Counted from the stretch's first letter, positions 1 to 8,574 are shown. The stretch: 64,000 bases of DNA from Candidatus Proelusimicrobium excrementi (GCA_934643455.1 CAKUBV010000001.1:331946-395945), one strand, 5' to 3'. Notes: generated from the sequence alone by a model not told the origin. Numbers and translations: made by a program.

Positions 1-1
1 T

Positions 2-178
2 TTGTCGGGCAAAAAGATGAAGCGCGTTTTTAAACCCAAAAGGGCCGGGGACGTAAAGAAATCCTGCGCTGACATAAGCAAAATAAAAAAATTGGGATTC
101 AGGCCGGCATTTACACTTGAAAAAGGCCTTAAAGCAATGCTTCAAACTAAAAAAACGCCTAAAGGAACCGCCCGATGA
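2..178 (+). CDS. NAD-dependent sugar epimerase/dehydratase, C-terminal end (partial)
   Basis: The open frame enters from the left edge and codes 58 residues to a TGA at 176-178. The segment KRAGDVKKSCADISKIKKLG followed by FRPAFTLEKGLKAM is the typical end of an extended short-chain dehydrogenase of the UDP-glucose 4-epimerase type. In that family RAGDV and ADISKAKKLLG sit just before the C-terminus. Its stop overlaps the start of the next gene (ATGA), so the two are translationally coupled in one polysaccharide operon. The substrate cannot be told because the Rossmann domain lies outside the window. Confidence 0.8.
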   Translation: MSGKKMKRVFKPKRAGDVKKSCADISKIKKLGFRPAFTLEKGLKAMLQTKKTPKGTAR

Positions 179-1482
179 GGATATTGTTTTTTATACTTGA
201 TTTGCTGGCTTTTATTCTTATCACTTTTATAGTGGTAACGCTGCGCTACGGCGGCTGCCACACCTATCTTTTTCTTCCTACGATAAAAACTCTTGCCCCG
301 GCTTTTATGCTGTGCAGCGTTATTTTGTGGGTGTTTTCTTTTTACGATTTCAGCCTTATCAAAATGCAAAGGATTGATTACCGCAATACAATAATAGCTT
401 TTGCGCTTTCGCTTTTGGGTTCGGCTTTCGGCATATATTTCGGCGCGTCGCTTTTCAATATGGCTACGCCCAAAACCATTTTGATATCGGTGTTCATAAT
501 TTATTTTACGTATATCTATTTTACAAGAAAGCTTTACGCGACCCTTACTTTTTACCGCTACAAAGTCCTTCTGTTGGGCGACAGCGACACCCTTAAAATC
601 ATAGAAAAGGCCCTGCGCAAAAACCGCGCTTTTAAAGTGCTCGGCCGCTTTGAAGAACCCGAGGACGCCAAAAAAATAAAAGCCGATTCCACGGATTTGA
701 TAATAATGGGCAGCAAAATGATACAGGAAAAGGAAAACGCCTGGGCCGTAATATCTACCAAGTTCCTTAACAAAGGCGTACTTTTAACCACGGATTACAA
801 CTTTCACGAAGAACTTTTTAAATGTTCCAGCAAAGGAAGCCTTAAAGACAATATTTGGCTTTTGCGCGAGGTTGCCTCTCGCCAGCAGGAACGGTTTTAC
901 CCGATAATAAAAAGAGCTATGGACATAATCTTCTGCCTGATTCTTATACCGGCTTTTCTGCCGTTGGGTGCGATTATATGGCTCTTTATCAAACTTACCG
1001 ACGGGATAGACCCGGTATTCAAGCAAAAACGCATAGGCAAACTGGAGCGCGAAATAAACATCTACAAATTCCGCACGATGTACGCAAATACGGAAACCGT
1101 TACCAAAAGCGGCAAAATTTTAAGGCGTTTCAGGCTGGACGAACTGCCTCAGCTGATAAATATTTTGAGGGGAGATATTTCCATAGTGGGCCCGAGGCCC
1201 TTGGCTTTGGAAGATTATAAAGCCATTACGGAAAATCTCCCGGCAAATTCAATCCGCAGCATAATAAAACCGGGGCTTACCGGCTGGGCCCAACTGAACT
1301 TTAAAGCTCCGCCGAATTATTCCGTCGCCGGGCAAGCCGTAAGCGAGGAATTTCTCGACGCGGCAAAAACGCGTCTTTGTTATGATATTTGGTATATAAA
1401 AAACCGCTCTTTCTTTTTGGATGTGGAAATTATGTTCAAAACCGCAAAAAGAGCGTTTATAAAGGATAAAAAATTTGATTAA
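175..1482 (+). CDS. Polyprenyl-phosphate sugar-1-phosphate transferase (bacterial sugar transferase family)
   Basis: A 435-residue membrane protein that should start a polysaccharide repeat unit by moving a sugar-1-phosphate onto undecaprenyl phosphate at the inner membrane. The N-terminal third has about four hydrophobic segments (roughly residues 3-25, 38-60, 72-95, 100-115), then a CoA-binding-like region. The catalytic sugar-transferase domain fills the last 200 residues. It starts with a membrane re-entrant segment near residue 248 and carries FKQKRIGK, YKFRTM, RLDELPQLINILRGD and SIVGPRPL, all hallmark motifs. Length fits the WbaP/WcaJ class. The ATG overlaps the upstream stop by four bases, and the last codons overlap the next gene. 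The sugar specificity is not readable. Confidence 0.92.
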   Translation: MRILFFILDLLAFILITFIVVTLRYGGCHTYLFLPTIKTLAPAFMLCSVILWVFSFYDFSLIKMQRIDYRNTIIAFALSLLGSAFGIYFGASLFNMATPKTILISVFIIYFTYIYFTRKLYATLTFYRYKVLLLGDSDTLKIIEKALRKNRAFKVLGRFEEPEDAKKIKADSTDLIIMGSKMIQEKENAWAVISTKFLNKGVLLTTDYNFHEELFKCSSKGSLKDNIWLLREVASRQQERFYPIIKRAMDIIFCLILIPAFLPLGAIIWLFIKLTDGIDPVFKQKRIGKLEREINIYKFRTMYANTETVTKSGKILRRFRLDELPQLINILRGDISIVGPRPLALEDYKAITENLPANSIRSIIKPGLTGWAQLNFKAPPNYSVAGQAVSEEFLDAAKTRLCYDIWYIKNRSFFLDVEIMFKTAKRAFIKDKKFD

Positions 1483-2515
1483 AATTATTTTAAAAAGCGG
1501 TCTTTATTCATTATCGTCCGCCGCTGTTTTATTATTCGCCGTTTTAAACGCAGGGGCAATGCCTCTGTGCATTTATGACGTAAATTCCCCGCAAAACGTA
1601 AAAACCGTCAAGAAAGCCGGCTTTAACTGCATGCAGACTTATAAGCAAGCCCCGCAGGAGCTTTCCGCCTTGGCCCAAGCCGCAGAGGCAAACGGCCTTA
1701 AAATGCTTATATACCCCGATAAACTTATAAACTCAAGCGAGCTTGCAAACGCAAATAAATGGCCGATTTTGGCTTTGTACCTGTATGATGAGCCGGATGT
1801 AGCGCGTTTAAGCTGGAGGGACGTCAAAAAACTGGACGGAAAAGCCAAAAAGGCTCTCCCCGAGCGGCAAACGGCGGTGGTTGTAGGGCAGGGCTCCCAC
1901 GCGGAAAACTATTGCAAATCCGCCGATATACTTATGGTTGATTGGTATCCCGTGCCGCACTTGAATTTAAGTTCCTTCGGGAAACAGATAGAAGACGCAA
2001 AAAAGATACTTGCCAAAAACAAAATGGCGGATAAGCCTTTATGGGGCGTCATACAGGCTTTTGACTGGAAAGACTTTAAACAATACCGTCCCGACGATCA
2101 AAGAATAGGACGCTTCCCGGAAAAAGACGAAATGCTCTTTATGGCTTATCACGGGCTTATACGCGGAATAAACGGCGTATTTTTCTACACTTTTACCGTA
2201 AACGGCAAAACCCTGCCGGAATACTCCCCCGAGTATTGGAAAAGATTAAAAGCGGTAGTAAAAGAACTTAACAAAACTCTTCCGATTTTTGAAGAGGGGA
2301 AAATATTGCCTGCTCCAGGGAAAACTTCCGCAAATATTTTGGCGCAAAGGCGTTTATATAAGGGATATTATTACGATTTTCTGCTGAACCTCTCAGAAGT
2401 TCAGGAACCCCTGCCGGCGGAATTCATGCAAAAAACTTATAAAGCCTTATACAGGGCAAAAACGAAAATCCTCGCCCCGCACTCCGTAATGATACTAAGG
2501 AGCAACGCAAAATGA
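1475..2515 (+). CDS. Secreted TIM-barrel glycoside hydrolase-like protein
   Basis: A 346-residue protein with a signal peptide (hydrophobic stretch about residues 10-26, then AGAMP). I chose the TTG start at 1475 because it alone keeps the signal peptide. It overlaps the previous stop by eight bases. The body looks like an eight-stranded barrel: VKTVKKAGFNCMQTY, ILALYLYDEPD, ADILMVDWYPVPH, LWGVIQAF and GINGVFFYTF have the alternation and acidic positions (YDEPD, MVDWYP) seen in glycosidase-like barrels that act on polysaccharide. The exact family is not recognised. The operon position next to a sugar transferase suggests trimming or remodelling of the exported polysaccharide, which is inference. 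Confidence 0.55.
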   Translation: MIKIILKSGLYSLSSAAVLLFAVLNAGAMPLCIYDVNSPQNVKTVKKAGFNCMQTYKQAPQELSALAQAAEANGLKMLIYPDKLINSSELANANKWPILALYLYDEPDVARLSWRDVKKLDGKAKKALPERQTAVVVGQGSHAENYCKSADILMVDWYPVPHLNLSSFGKQIEDAKKILAKNKMADKPLWGVIQAFDWKDFKQYRPDDQRIGRFPEKDEMLFMAYHGLIRGINGVFFYTFTVNGKTLPEYSPEYWKRLKAVVKELNKTLPIFEEGKILPAPGKTSANILAQRRLYKGYYYDFLLNLSEVQEPLPAEFMQKTYKALYRAKTKILAPHSVMILRSNAK

Positions 2516-3348
2516 ACCGGGCGAAAAAAACGTTGCTGCCGGTTATCGGCCTTTTTTGCCTTTGTCTGGCTCTTGCCGGCGCGGCAAAAAGGCTTTTTGC
2601 CCCTAAAAATTTTGGGCCATTTTTTCAGGTTGAAGCTTCCGCCGATTCTCCCGAAACCGTAATTTTATTTTTAGATTCTCGCTCTTGCTCAACCGATATG
2701 TTCACACCTAAAAACGGACAAATTATCACTTTTAACGACGCACAGGCTTTTTACGTTCAACCTCAAAAAAACGCAAGAACCGTATTAAACAGAATCCCGC
2801 AGGAAGCAAATGCCGGCTTTAACGAAAAATCTTTAATAACGCTGTTTGCGGAAGCCGGCTATGAAACTTTCTGTTTAAACTGTGAAAGCTCCGAGCCGGC
2901 GTCAAAAGAGGCTCTTACCGAAGCAAAAGGCCCGTCCGTACAACTTTTGAGGGAAATTTTCTCCCGCCCCGGGCGCAAATTTGCCGCGGTGGAACCTTTG
3001 AAAGGGGAAACTTTGGCGGATATAACCGCTGTTTTGGAAAACTCCCCCAAAGCATCGGTTTTAATTGCCGCCGGTTTAAAAGGATGCCCAAAATCAGACT
3101 GCCCTGCGGAATTTTTAAGTTATACCGCTTTTTACGCAAACGACGCTTACAAATCCCGCACCGGCATTAAAGAAAAATTGGATAACATATCCTCTTTTGC
3201 CGGCGCGCCGATGACTCTTCAGTATATTTTTGACACTTCCGCATCTTTCTCCGGCCTTCATTACGCTACGGCGGACGCGCTTAAAGATCTTACGCGTTTA
3301 AACCCAAAAGCTCTTACCGGCAAGCCGGCTTCCTTCTGTAAAATTTAG
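2512..3348 (+). CDS. Secreted, degenerate sulfatase/phosphoethanolamine-transferase-like protein
   Basis: A 278-residue protein with an N-terminal membrane anchor or signal (residues 8-25), overlapping the upstream stop (ATGA). The layout TVILFLDSRSC, then EKSLITLFAEAGYETF, a long middle, SVLIAAGLKGCP and an ending FYANDAYK with helices recalls the sulfatase fold of LPS phosphoethanolamine transferases (usual motifs: GES, LI.LFK.AGY, SDHG). The catalytic Thr context and the SDHG metal site are not visible, so it is probably inactive or reassigned. Several Cys occur in pairs (CLNC, CPKSDC). Last gene of the operon; the next gene follows after about 100 bases. Function uncertain. Confidence 0.4.
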   Translation: MNRAKKTLLPVIGLFCLCLALAGAAKRLFAPKNFGPFFQVEASADSPETVILFLDSRSCSTDMFTPKNGQIITFNDAQAFYVQPQKNARTVLNRIPQEANAGFNEKSLITLFAEAGYETFCLNCESSEPASKEALTEAKGPSVQLLREIFSRPGRKFAAVEPLKGETLADITAVLENSPKASVLIAAGLKGCPKSDCPAEFLSYTAFYANDAYKSRTGIKEKLDNISSFAGAPMTLQYIFDTSASFSGLHYATADALKDLTRLNPKALTGKPASFCKI

Positions 3349-3360
3349 GACTTTAGACCC
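3346..3360 (+). promoter_or_regulatory. TAGGACTTTAGACC motif upstream of a secreted-protein gene
   Basis: The sequence TAGGACTTTAGACCC starts at the stop codon of the preceding gene and lies about 86 bases before the ATG at 3447. The same 14 bases occur upstream of giant gene 2 in the same orientation relative to the gene, and a close form occurs upstream of giant gene 3. It is a candidate binding site for a common regulator. No clear -35/-10 pair was found between it and the start. Confidence 0.45.
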
Positions 3361-3446
3361 ACCCGCTTTTAGGCAGAAAGGCTCTGTTTTTCCTTTCAAA
3401 TAAGTTATATCATAATAATAAGAATACTATTATGGAGCATCTCAGA

Positions 3447-4838
3447 ATGAAAAAGTTACTGTCTTTAATTATGATTTTAGCCGTGGTTTTTCCAAACTCG
3501 GGGCTTTACGCAAACGCCCAACGCCCTGCAAACTCTTTTGAACACATGATTCGGGTTTATGAAATTTGGCCGGAATCTTTCGCAGATAAAATCAACAAAT
3601 ATGTTTCCGCTGCCGAACATTATATAATTCACAGCCCAAACGCCGAAGCGGCTGAACTGGCCTCTTTAAGAACAGACTTAAAAACTAAGGAAGAATTCAT
3701 AACCAAAGTACTCAAGAAGAAATCAGACGATACCGATTTTTTAGACAGTATTTACAGGGCGCTTTCCACTCCGGATTGGGGCAGCAGAAGGAATCATCCT
3801 TTTTCTTTGACTTACGCTAAAGAAACCGTCGGAGCGCTGACCGGCGGGAAAACGCCGCTTTCGGCGGTAAATGTACTGAAAGCTCAGCCGGAATTTTTCA
3901 ACAAAGCGGCTTTTACAATGCTTGAAAAAGGGGAAAAAGATTTTGCTTTACTGGTAAAAAGCATAGAGAAGAACCTTACTATTAGCAGAAAAAGAGCCGT
4001 TTCCTTGGCTTTGTCGGCGGAAGTCGAATACGCCCACAGCATAAGCGGCGGCAGAATTTCTGCTTTAAGAGAACGCATCGCCCGCAATAAATATTTTATC
4101 AGGAAAGCAGATTACAGAGCCAGCAAACAGCTTGAAGCTTGGCGCAGCGAAATAAGAGCGGCCGAAAAAGAAATCCTTGAGCTTAAAAAAATGCATGAAA
4201 GCGCAAGCCGCACGATATCTTACGCTTTGGGCGAAGAAGAATTAAATAAAGTTATTGCTATAGTCCGCCAGACGGATCCGGCGCTTGCATCGGCTTTAAG
4301 CAGAGGGAGCAGCAAAGCTTCCACTAGTGCATTGCGCCATATGAAAGCCTTAAAATCCGTCCTTCCGTTAGCGATAGGTGCGGGGATCTTCATGACGGTT
4401 TTTGCCGCCAACGCAAACGCGGCGCCCGCCCAAGCCGAGCGGGACGTAATAAGGGCCGTTTCCAACAGAACGGCTTTAAAAAGAGAAGTTTTAACGGCCG
4501 TAAATAAAAACCCGGCCAATATCGGTGTAGTTTATGCCGGCGGTCCGCAGGTAAAAAATATGATTGCGGAACTTTTTGAAAGCGAAAGCAACAATTCCCT
4601 TTCGGCGGAAAAACTTCTTCCTTATGCAGAAGAATGGTCCGCGCGTATGCACACTTTGGCAACAAACGATCAAGCCCGCAAAGATTATATCGGCGGCCTT
4701 AAACGCGTATATCAAAACGCTTTAAATCAAGATAAAGTAAACTTTAACAGACAGATAAAACGCGATCTTACGCTTCCTGCAGATAACACCCGTGTGGAAA
4801 GGCAAATCCCCGCGGAATTCATAAGATTTAAAAAATAA
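3447..4838 (+). CDS. Secreted helical protein of unknown function with PADNTRV tail
   Basis: 463 residues. I start it at ATG 3447 because GGAG at 3434-3437 sits nine bases ahead and the product begins with a clean signal peptide (MKKLLSLIMILAVVFPNSG, cut near YANA). An in-frame ATG at 3432 is less likely. The mature part is highly helical and charged with coiled-coil stretches (about residues 190-260), a hydrophobic segment VLPLAIGAGIFMTVFAANA near residues 305-325, and a basic C-terminus. The C-terminal peptide LPADNTRVERQIPAEF matches a piece near the N-terminus of giant protein 3. No known family recognised. It forms a unit with the next gene 15 bases downstream, and both end at the terminator near 6206. 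Confidence 0.75.
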   Translation: MKKLLSLIMILAVVFPNSGLYANAQRPANSFEHMIRVYEIWPESFADKINKYVSAAEHYIIHSPNAEAAELASLRTDLKTKEEFITKVLKKKSDDTDFLDSIYRALSTPDWGSRRNHPFSLTYAKETVGALTGGKTPLSAVNVLKAQPEFFNKAAFTMLEKGEKDFALLVKSIEKNLTISRKRAVSLALSAEVEYAHSISGGRISALRERIARNKYFIRKADYRASKQLEAWRSEIRAAEKEILELKKMHESASRTISYALGEEELNKVIAIVRQTDPALASALSRGSSKASTSALRHMKALKSVLPLAIGAGIFMTVFAANANAAPAQAERDVIRAVSNRTALKREVLTAVNKNPANIGVVYAGGPQVKNMIAELFESESNNSLSAEKLLPYAEEWSARMHTLATNDQARKDYIGGLKRVYQNALNQDKVNFNRQIKRDLTLPADNTRVERQIPAEFIRFKK

Positions 4839-4853
4839 CGGGAGAATATGGGA

Positions 4854-6182
4854 ATGTTCATTAAAAAAAGTCTTTCACTCTTGCTTTGCGCGGCTTTACT
4901 TACGGCCTCCGTGCCGGTAAGCGCCCAGCCCAGGCCTAAGCCGATACCGAAAAACGATTATCAGTTTAATAATTACGGATTCAATAATTATCAATATAAT
5001 CATAACGGGTGGGGAAATACTTTTAATAATCCCCTCAACCCTTTCGGCACCACCTTCAAAACAAAAGAACAAATGGATGCGGAATTTGCCGCCAAGAGAA
5101 AGAAACTTGACGAAAGGGTATCCTTCGCGTTTTTTAATCCCGCGGCGGTATATGACGGGCTAAACTATTTTGACGCGCTTTATGTTTGGAAAAAGCTTCA
5201 CCCTAAAGCCAAAGATACAAAAGGCTTTGCAAAAGACGCTTTTATCAATCCGGCGTGGGCAAAATACAACTCCGCAATTAAAGATTACAGAAGAAGTTCC
5301 TATCGCAGTCATACGCCTTATCAGGTGATGAAAGCCATGGAAAGCGAAACCAAAACCATAGGGGAACTGCTTAAAAAGAACCCTCGTTATATTAAAGAGC
5401 TTCGCAAAGCGGAAGTTAAAGAATTCGGACGCAGCTGCCTTCAAGGCATAGCTTTTGGCCTTATGGCGGTAGCCGCCGTATATACCTGCGGCGCGGCCGG
5501 ATGCGTCGGCGGAGCGGCTTGGTTCGGCGGAACGGCCGCCGGAGGCACGCTTATTACCGCAACGGCAAGTATCAGTTTAACCAAGACTCTCGCGGCCGTA
5601 GTCATGCTGGAAATAGCGACCTATTTGGGCAGCGAAATACTTGATAATCTTTATGACGATCTTACCGACCGTCTTATAAAATACAGCTATATCAGCAACA
5701 ATCAGTATGCACAGAGATTGGCCGAAGCCGCGGCAAAAGGCGCAATCGCCAATGAGTGTACGGTAGAATGCTCTGTTCCAAACAAACCAAAAGTAACGCC
5801 GAACACGCGCTGGCTTGACGACATCGCCCAAGAGGAAGCCATTATCCGCCTGCACGGATTAATCGTAATCAAAAACGAACTTCAGTACAGTACAAACTCT
5901 TACAGATACGATTTGGCCCTTTTGGACTTAATCAGCCTTTTCAGCGACGAACAACAAGTCAGCTTTGACGAAAAGGTTTTTACAAGAACGGTAATTTCCG
6001 AAGGGGAAAAACATTATCAGAAGAATTCAAACGTCGTAGATACCAACACGGGCAGGCTTGTAAGAAGAACGCCTGAACTTATCCAAGCTTTAAAGGGTAT
6101 ACAGAATATTGATAAGAAATCAAACATAAGAAGGCCGCGCCACCCCAGAGAAGTCAACGGCATTATTTGGCCAAGCAAATAA
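4854..6182 (+). CDS. Secreted protein of unknown function with Asn/Tyr-rich region and hydrophobic core
   Basis: 442 residues from ATG 4854. This start has GGGAG nine bases ahead; the ATG at 4848 would be only three bases away. A signal peptide (KKSLSLLLCAALLTASVPVSAQ) is followed by a low-complexity stretch rich in N, Y and F (NNYGFNNYQYN) at about residues 35-60. The middle (about residues 197-255) is strongly hydrophobic and Gly/Ala-rich with a few Cys, like a membrane-inserting hairpin. The rest is charged and helical. I recognise no family. The pairing with the upstream secreted gene, and the inserted hydrophobic core in both, suggests they act together at the envelope; toxin or pore activity would be speculation. 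Confidence 0.75.
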   Translation: MFIKKSLSLLLCAALLTASVPVSAQPRPKPIPKNDYQFNNYGFNNYQYNHNGWGNTFNNPLNPFGTTFKTKEQMDAEFAAKRKKLDERVSFAFFNPAAVYDGLNYFDALYVWKKLHPKAKDTKGFAKDAFINPAWAKYNSAIKDYRRSSYRSHTPYQVMKAMESETKTIGELLKKNPRYIKELRKAEVKEFGRSCLQGIAFGLMAVAAVYTCGAAGCVGGAAWFGGTAAGGTLITATASISLTKTLAAVVMLEIATYLGSEILDNLYDDLTDRLIKYSYISNNQYAQRLAEAAAKGAIANECTVECSVPNKPKVTPNTRWLDDIAQEEAIIRLHGLIVIKNELQYSTNSYRYDLALLDLISLFSDEQQVSFDEKVFTRTVISEGEKHYQKNSNVVDTNTGRLVRRTPELIQALKGIQNIDKKSNIRRPRHPREVNGIIWPSK

Positions 6183-6205
6183 AGTTCTTAGCTTTATCCT
6201 CCAAT

Positions 6206-6237
6206 CCCCCGGGGCCAAAATCCCGGGGGTTTATTTA
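6206..6237 (+). terminator. Rho-independent terminator
   Basis: Stem CCCCCGGG (6206-6213) pairs with CCCGGGGG (6222-6229), followed by a T-rich tract. It ends the transcript of the two secreted-protein genes 3447-6182. Confidence 0.8.
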
Positions 6238-6243
6238 TTGTGA

Positions 6244-6275
6244 AACCCCGCCTTTGCTTACGCTTAGGCGGGGCG
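6244..6275 (-). terminator. Hairpin with CCCCGCC arms (3' end of lost Cys-rich gene)
   Basis: CCCCGCCT (6246-6253) and AGGCGGGG (6266-6273) form a strong hairpin. On the minus strand it directly follows ACTAACCG and is followed by TTTCA. The same AGGCGGGGCGGTTAGT string recurs exactly at 63949-63964. Confidence 0.45.
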
Positions 6276-6449
6276 GTTAGTGGAGAGCCGGGATTTATCC
6301 CGGCAAACTGTCCGTATATGGTTTTGCCGCAGTTGTCATATTCGCAGCAACATCCCGTAAGAGAATCAACCCCATGTTGACCGCTGGGGCAAGTTGTGTT
6401 TGAGCAGTTAGTGGAAACATTACCCGAATCTATCACACAGGCACAACTC

Positions 6450-6494
6450 ATAAAAAAGAGTCAACTGCCGTATGTAGCAGCCGACTCTTTTTTA
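6450..6494. terminator. Bidirectional hairpin terminator
   Basis: AAAAAAGAGTC (6452-6462) pairs with GACTCTTTTTT (6483-6493), with T tracts on both strands. No intact gene now lies close enough upstream on either strand, which fits a decayed locus. Confidence 0.6.
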
Positions 6495-6586
6495 TTCGGA
6501 CAAATACCCGTGATTTACGATAAAAATCAAGCTTTATAAACGCTCCTGATGGGGGCTTTAACTGCTTGCAAATAGGTCAAATAAAC

Positions 6587-6653
6587 GTAGGTCAGGCTTC
6601 GCCTAGCGTTAATAAGGAAACACCTTTTTGACGTCAGGTAGAACCTGACCTAC
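6587..6653. repeat. Dispersed palindromic repeat, copy 1 of 3 (GTAGGTCAGG element)
   Basis: A 67-bp element bounded by GTAGGTCAGGC and CCTGACCTAC in inverted orientation, made of two hairpins around a purine-rich centre. Closely similar copies lie at 36608-36670 and 60744-60806. All three are in long non-coding gaps and are followed by ATTAA. It looks like a non-autonomous REP- or MITE-like element; no transposase is present in the window. Confidence 0.75.
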
Positions 6654-6662
6654 ATTAATAAT

Positions 6663-6735
6663 GTCATCCTAAACTTGTTTCAGGATTTTGTTTTAAACGT
6701 TTACGGCAGGATGCTTAAATCAAGTTCAGCATAAC
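6663..6735. repeat. Imperfect 28-bp inverted repeat (CTGAACTTG type)
   Basis: The left arm starts GTCATCCTAAACTTGTTTCA and the right arm, read in reverse, GTTATGCTGAACTTGATTTA. The spacer is about 20 bases. This is the general form of an intergenic extragenic palindrome. It lies next to repeat copy 1 in the 637-bp gap 6183-6819, which holds no other gene than the fragment noted. Confidence 0.5.
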
Positions 6736-6775
6736 GACTTAAAAAAGAAAGCCGTCCGGGCGTATACTAACCAAC

Positions 6776-6803
6776 AAAAAAGCCCTCCTTTCGGAGGGCT
6801 TTT
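6776..6803 (-). terminator. Rho-independent terminator of the barrel gene
   Basis: AGCCCTCC-TTTC-GGAGGGCT with A/T tracts on both sides lies 17 bases after the stop of the minus-strand gene ending at 6820. Confidence 0.85.
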
Positions 6804-6819
6804 AAAAACTAAACAGAAC

Positions 6820-7956
6820 TTAGAATATGGCTTTTACGAAAACGCCGCCTTTGTTGCTGTCATAGTCATTGCCGTTGGTGTTGGAGTTTCTGGTTCTCCA
6901 CTGATACCAAGCGCCGGCGGAAAGCCACTCTTTAAACTGATAACCGAGTTCCGGGCGTACGGTGAAAAGATCGTCGTTTCTTTTCTTGCCGGCATTGTTT
7001 TCGCGGTCATAGTCCATGTTTTCATAGGCTAAGGTTAAACCGGCGGTAAACTTGTCGGTAAGTTTATGAGAACCGTATAAGGAAACCAAAGTATCTGCGA
7101 AGTATCTGTTATTTTCATAAACGGATTCTTCAAACTTTCTTTCGCCGGCCAAGCGGACCGTGTTTCTGGCGGTGGGGTTCCATTCGACGGCTACATAGTA
7201 ACCGAGCAAGTCTTCATAGCTGCTGTAACCTTCGATATCGTGGCTCCAATCGCGCATTACATAGTTGATTTTGGCCACGCCGGAAACTTTCGGCGCCAAT
7301 TTGCCTTCTATGCCGAGGGCAAAAGTGCTGCCGTCGGAATCGCTGTCGGTATTATCCCTGTAAGCGATGTTCGTATAGACGTATTCAACAAAAGCGCTGG
7401 TTTTGGCTGAAATGTTGTAAAAAGCCTGTACGCCGGCATTTACACGGTTGCGGGTCAAATCATACTTCCAGGGATTATCAAGATAATAATCGTAGGAATC
7501 ATTCGCCACTACGCCGAGGCCGAAAGTTTTCTCTTTAGAGGTTCTGGCGGAAAAATAAACATTGTTGTTTAATCTTTTCGCTCTTTCGGTAAGTTCGGAG
7601 TTGGCCTGATCGGAAGTGTAGACGAAGCTGTCGCCGATATTAAGCGTATCGCCTTTTACGTCGACATTGGCGTAAGCGTTCCAAAAGCCGTTTTTGCCGT
7701 TGTCTTCGGTATAAGCGTCATAGCCGCCCAAAGCGGTGGCGCTTAAGTTTAAACCGGTACCGGCAATAGGATTGCTGTAATTTACACCGGCTTTTGTGGA
7801 GCTGATGAAAGAATCCTTTTCATTACCGTCGGTAAGGTAAATATTGTCGTCGTAGCTCAAGTCTTCGGAAACGAGGAATTTTACATCCCCGGCGAAAGCG
7901 GAGTTAACGGCAAACAAACATACTGCCAATAATAATAACTTTTTCATATCTGTCAA
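6820..7956 (-). CDS. Outer-membrane beta-barrel protein (porin-like)
   Basis: 378 residues: signal peptide (KKLLLLAVCLFAVNSAFA) and then alternating aromatic/polar strands throughout, ending in a C-terminal aromatic residue (KAIF), as outer-membrane barrels do. The opening ...SEDLSYDDNIYLTDGNEKDSFIS... resembles the BBP2-type putative porin family. AGGAG lies six bases before TTG 7956 but 15 before ATG 7947, so the TTG start is plausible; the signal peptide is the same either way. The gene follows the small secreted gene at 7972-8574 after 15 bases and ends at the terminator near 6780, giving a two-gene unit. Transport role unknown. Confidence 0.8.
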   Translation of the reverse strand: MTDMKKLLLLAVCLFAVNSAFAGDVKFLVSEDLSYDDNIYLTDGNEKDSFISSTKAGVNYSNPIAGTGLNLSATALGGYDAYTEDNGKNGFWNAYANVDVKGDTLNIGDSFVYTSDQANSELTERAKRLNNNVYFSARTSKEKTFGLGVVANDSYDYYLDNPWKYDLTRNRVNAGVQAFYNISAKTSAFVEYVYTNIAYRDNTDSDSDGSTFALGIEGKLAPKVSGVAKINYVMRDWSHDIEGYSSYEDLLGYYVAVEWNPTARNTVRLAGERKFEESVYENNRYFADTLVSLYGSHKLTDKFTAGLTLAYENMDYDRENNAGKKRNDDLFTVRPELGYQFKEWLSAGAWYQWRTRNSNTNGNDYDSNKGGVFVKAIF

Positions 7957-7971
7957 AAAAATCTCCTGTAA

Positions 7972-8574
7972 TTACCTGGGGGCGGAAGGACTTAAAGTTT
8001 CTTCCACGTTCTGGGAAACCTGCTGATTTGCCGTGCTTTCGCTGCCGGGCAGAACAAAAGCGGGCACGTTGGAAGCGGCTGCTTCGGCGACATCAGCTTT
8101 AGCGGCTTTGGCCGGTTTGGCTTCTTCTTTCACGGTTTTAGCTTCTTCTTTGGTTCCTAAGGAAACCATCACGGCGGACTGGCCGGCCGTCATTGAAGAG
8201 GTGTTCCCGTTTACGTTGGTAATGCGCACTTCTTTACCGGAGTTAACTGTTAAAGTATAGCTTTCTGGATTCACGGTAATGGTGCTTTTGCCGTCGCTGT
8301 TGACGGTAAGATTGCTTATTTTGACGTTTGACAATCTTTCGCTCTGGATAATGATATGCCCTTTGGCGTTTTGGCTGATAGTGGCTTTTACGCCTTGGGG
8401 AATTACCACTTTCAAACCGTTGTAATCGACTTCGGTTTCGCTTGAACCGTTTACGTTTACCACGGCATTATCTTTTAACGTTTTCTGTTTACCGTCTTTC
8501 GTAACGGTTACCGCCGCATTTGAAACCGCGGCAAGCATTAAACAGGCGAACATTAATGCAGTTATTTTTTTCAT
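7972..8574 (-). CDS. Small secreted protein, FecR-like beta-rich domain with Ala/Glu tail
   Basis: 200 residues with a signal peptide (MKKITALMFACLMLAAVSNA). Residues about 21-135 are a repetitive beta pattern (VTVTKDGKQKTL, VVIPQGVKATIS, IIIQSERLSNVKISNLTVNS, TVNSGKEVRITNVNG) like a FecR or beta-helix domain that binds other envelope components. The tail is rich in K, E and A and ends with SPSAPR. It is the first gene of a minus-strand pair with the outer-membrane barrel and is likely exported to the periplasm or surface. No enzyme motif. Family assignment is tentative. Confidence 0.65.
   Translation of the reverse strand: MKKITALMFACLMLAAVSNAAVTVTKDGKQKTLKDNAVVNVNGSSETEVDYNGLKVVIPQGVKATISQNAKGHIIIQSERLSNVKISNLTVNSDGKSTITVNPESYTLTVNSGKEVRITNVNGNTSSMTAGQSAVMVSLGTKEEAKTVKEEAKPAKAAKADVAEAAASNVPAFVLPGSESTANQQVSQNVEETLSPSAPR

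Larger units (their letters stand above)
6194..6451 (-). pseudogene. Fragment of a Cys-rich secreted protein gene
   Basis: The minus strand keeps an 85-codon open frame with dense cysteines (SCACV, CSNTTC, GCCCEY, DNCG) in its first half. There is no ribosome site and no signal peptide, and a hairpin terminator lies directly upstream, so the 5' part is missing. The second half runs through ACTAACCGCCCCGCC and a hairpin, which are 3' non-coding features of the related Cys-rich genes at 60018 and at the right window edge. I read it as debris of that family rather than a working gene. Decay of a longer pilin-like or Cys-rich secreted gene is the likeliest origin. Confidence 0.4.

Noticed and set aside
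855..1220. Plus-strand frame of 121 codons inside the sugar transferase gene
   Set aside because: Overlaps conserved catalytic motifs of the real gene in another frame.
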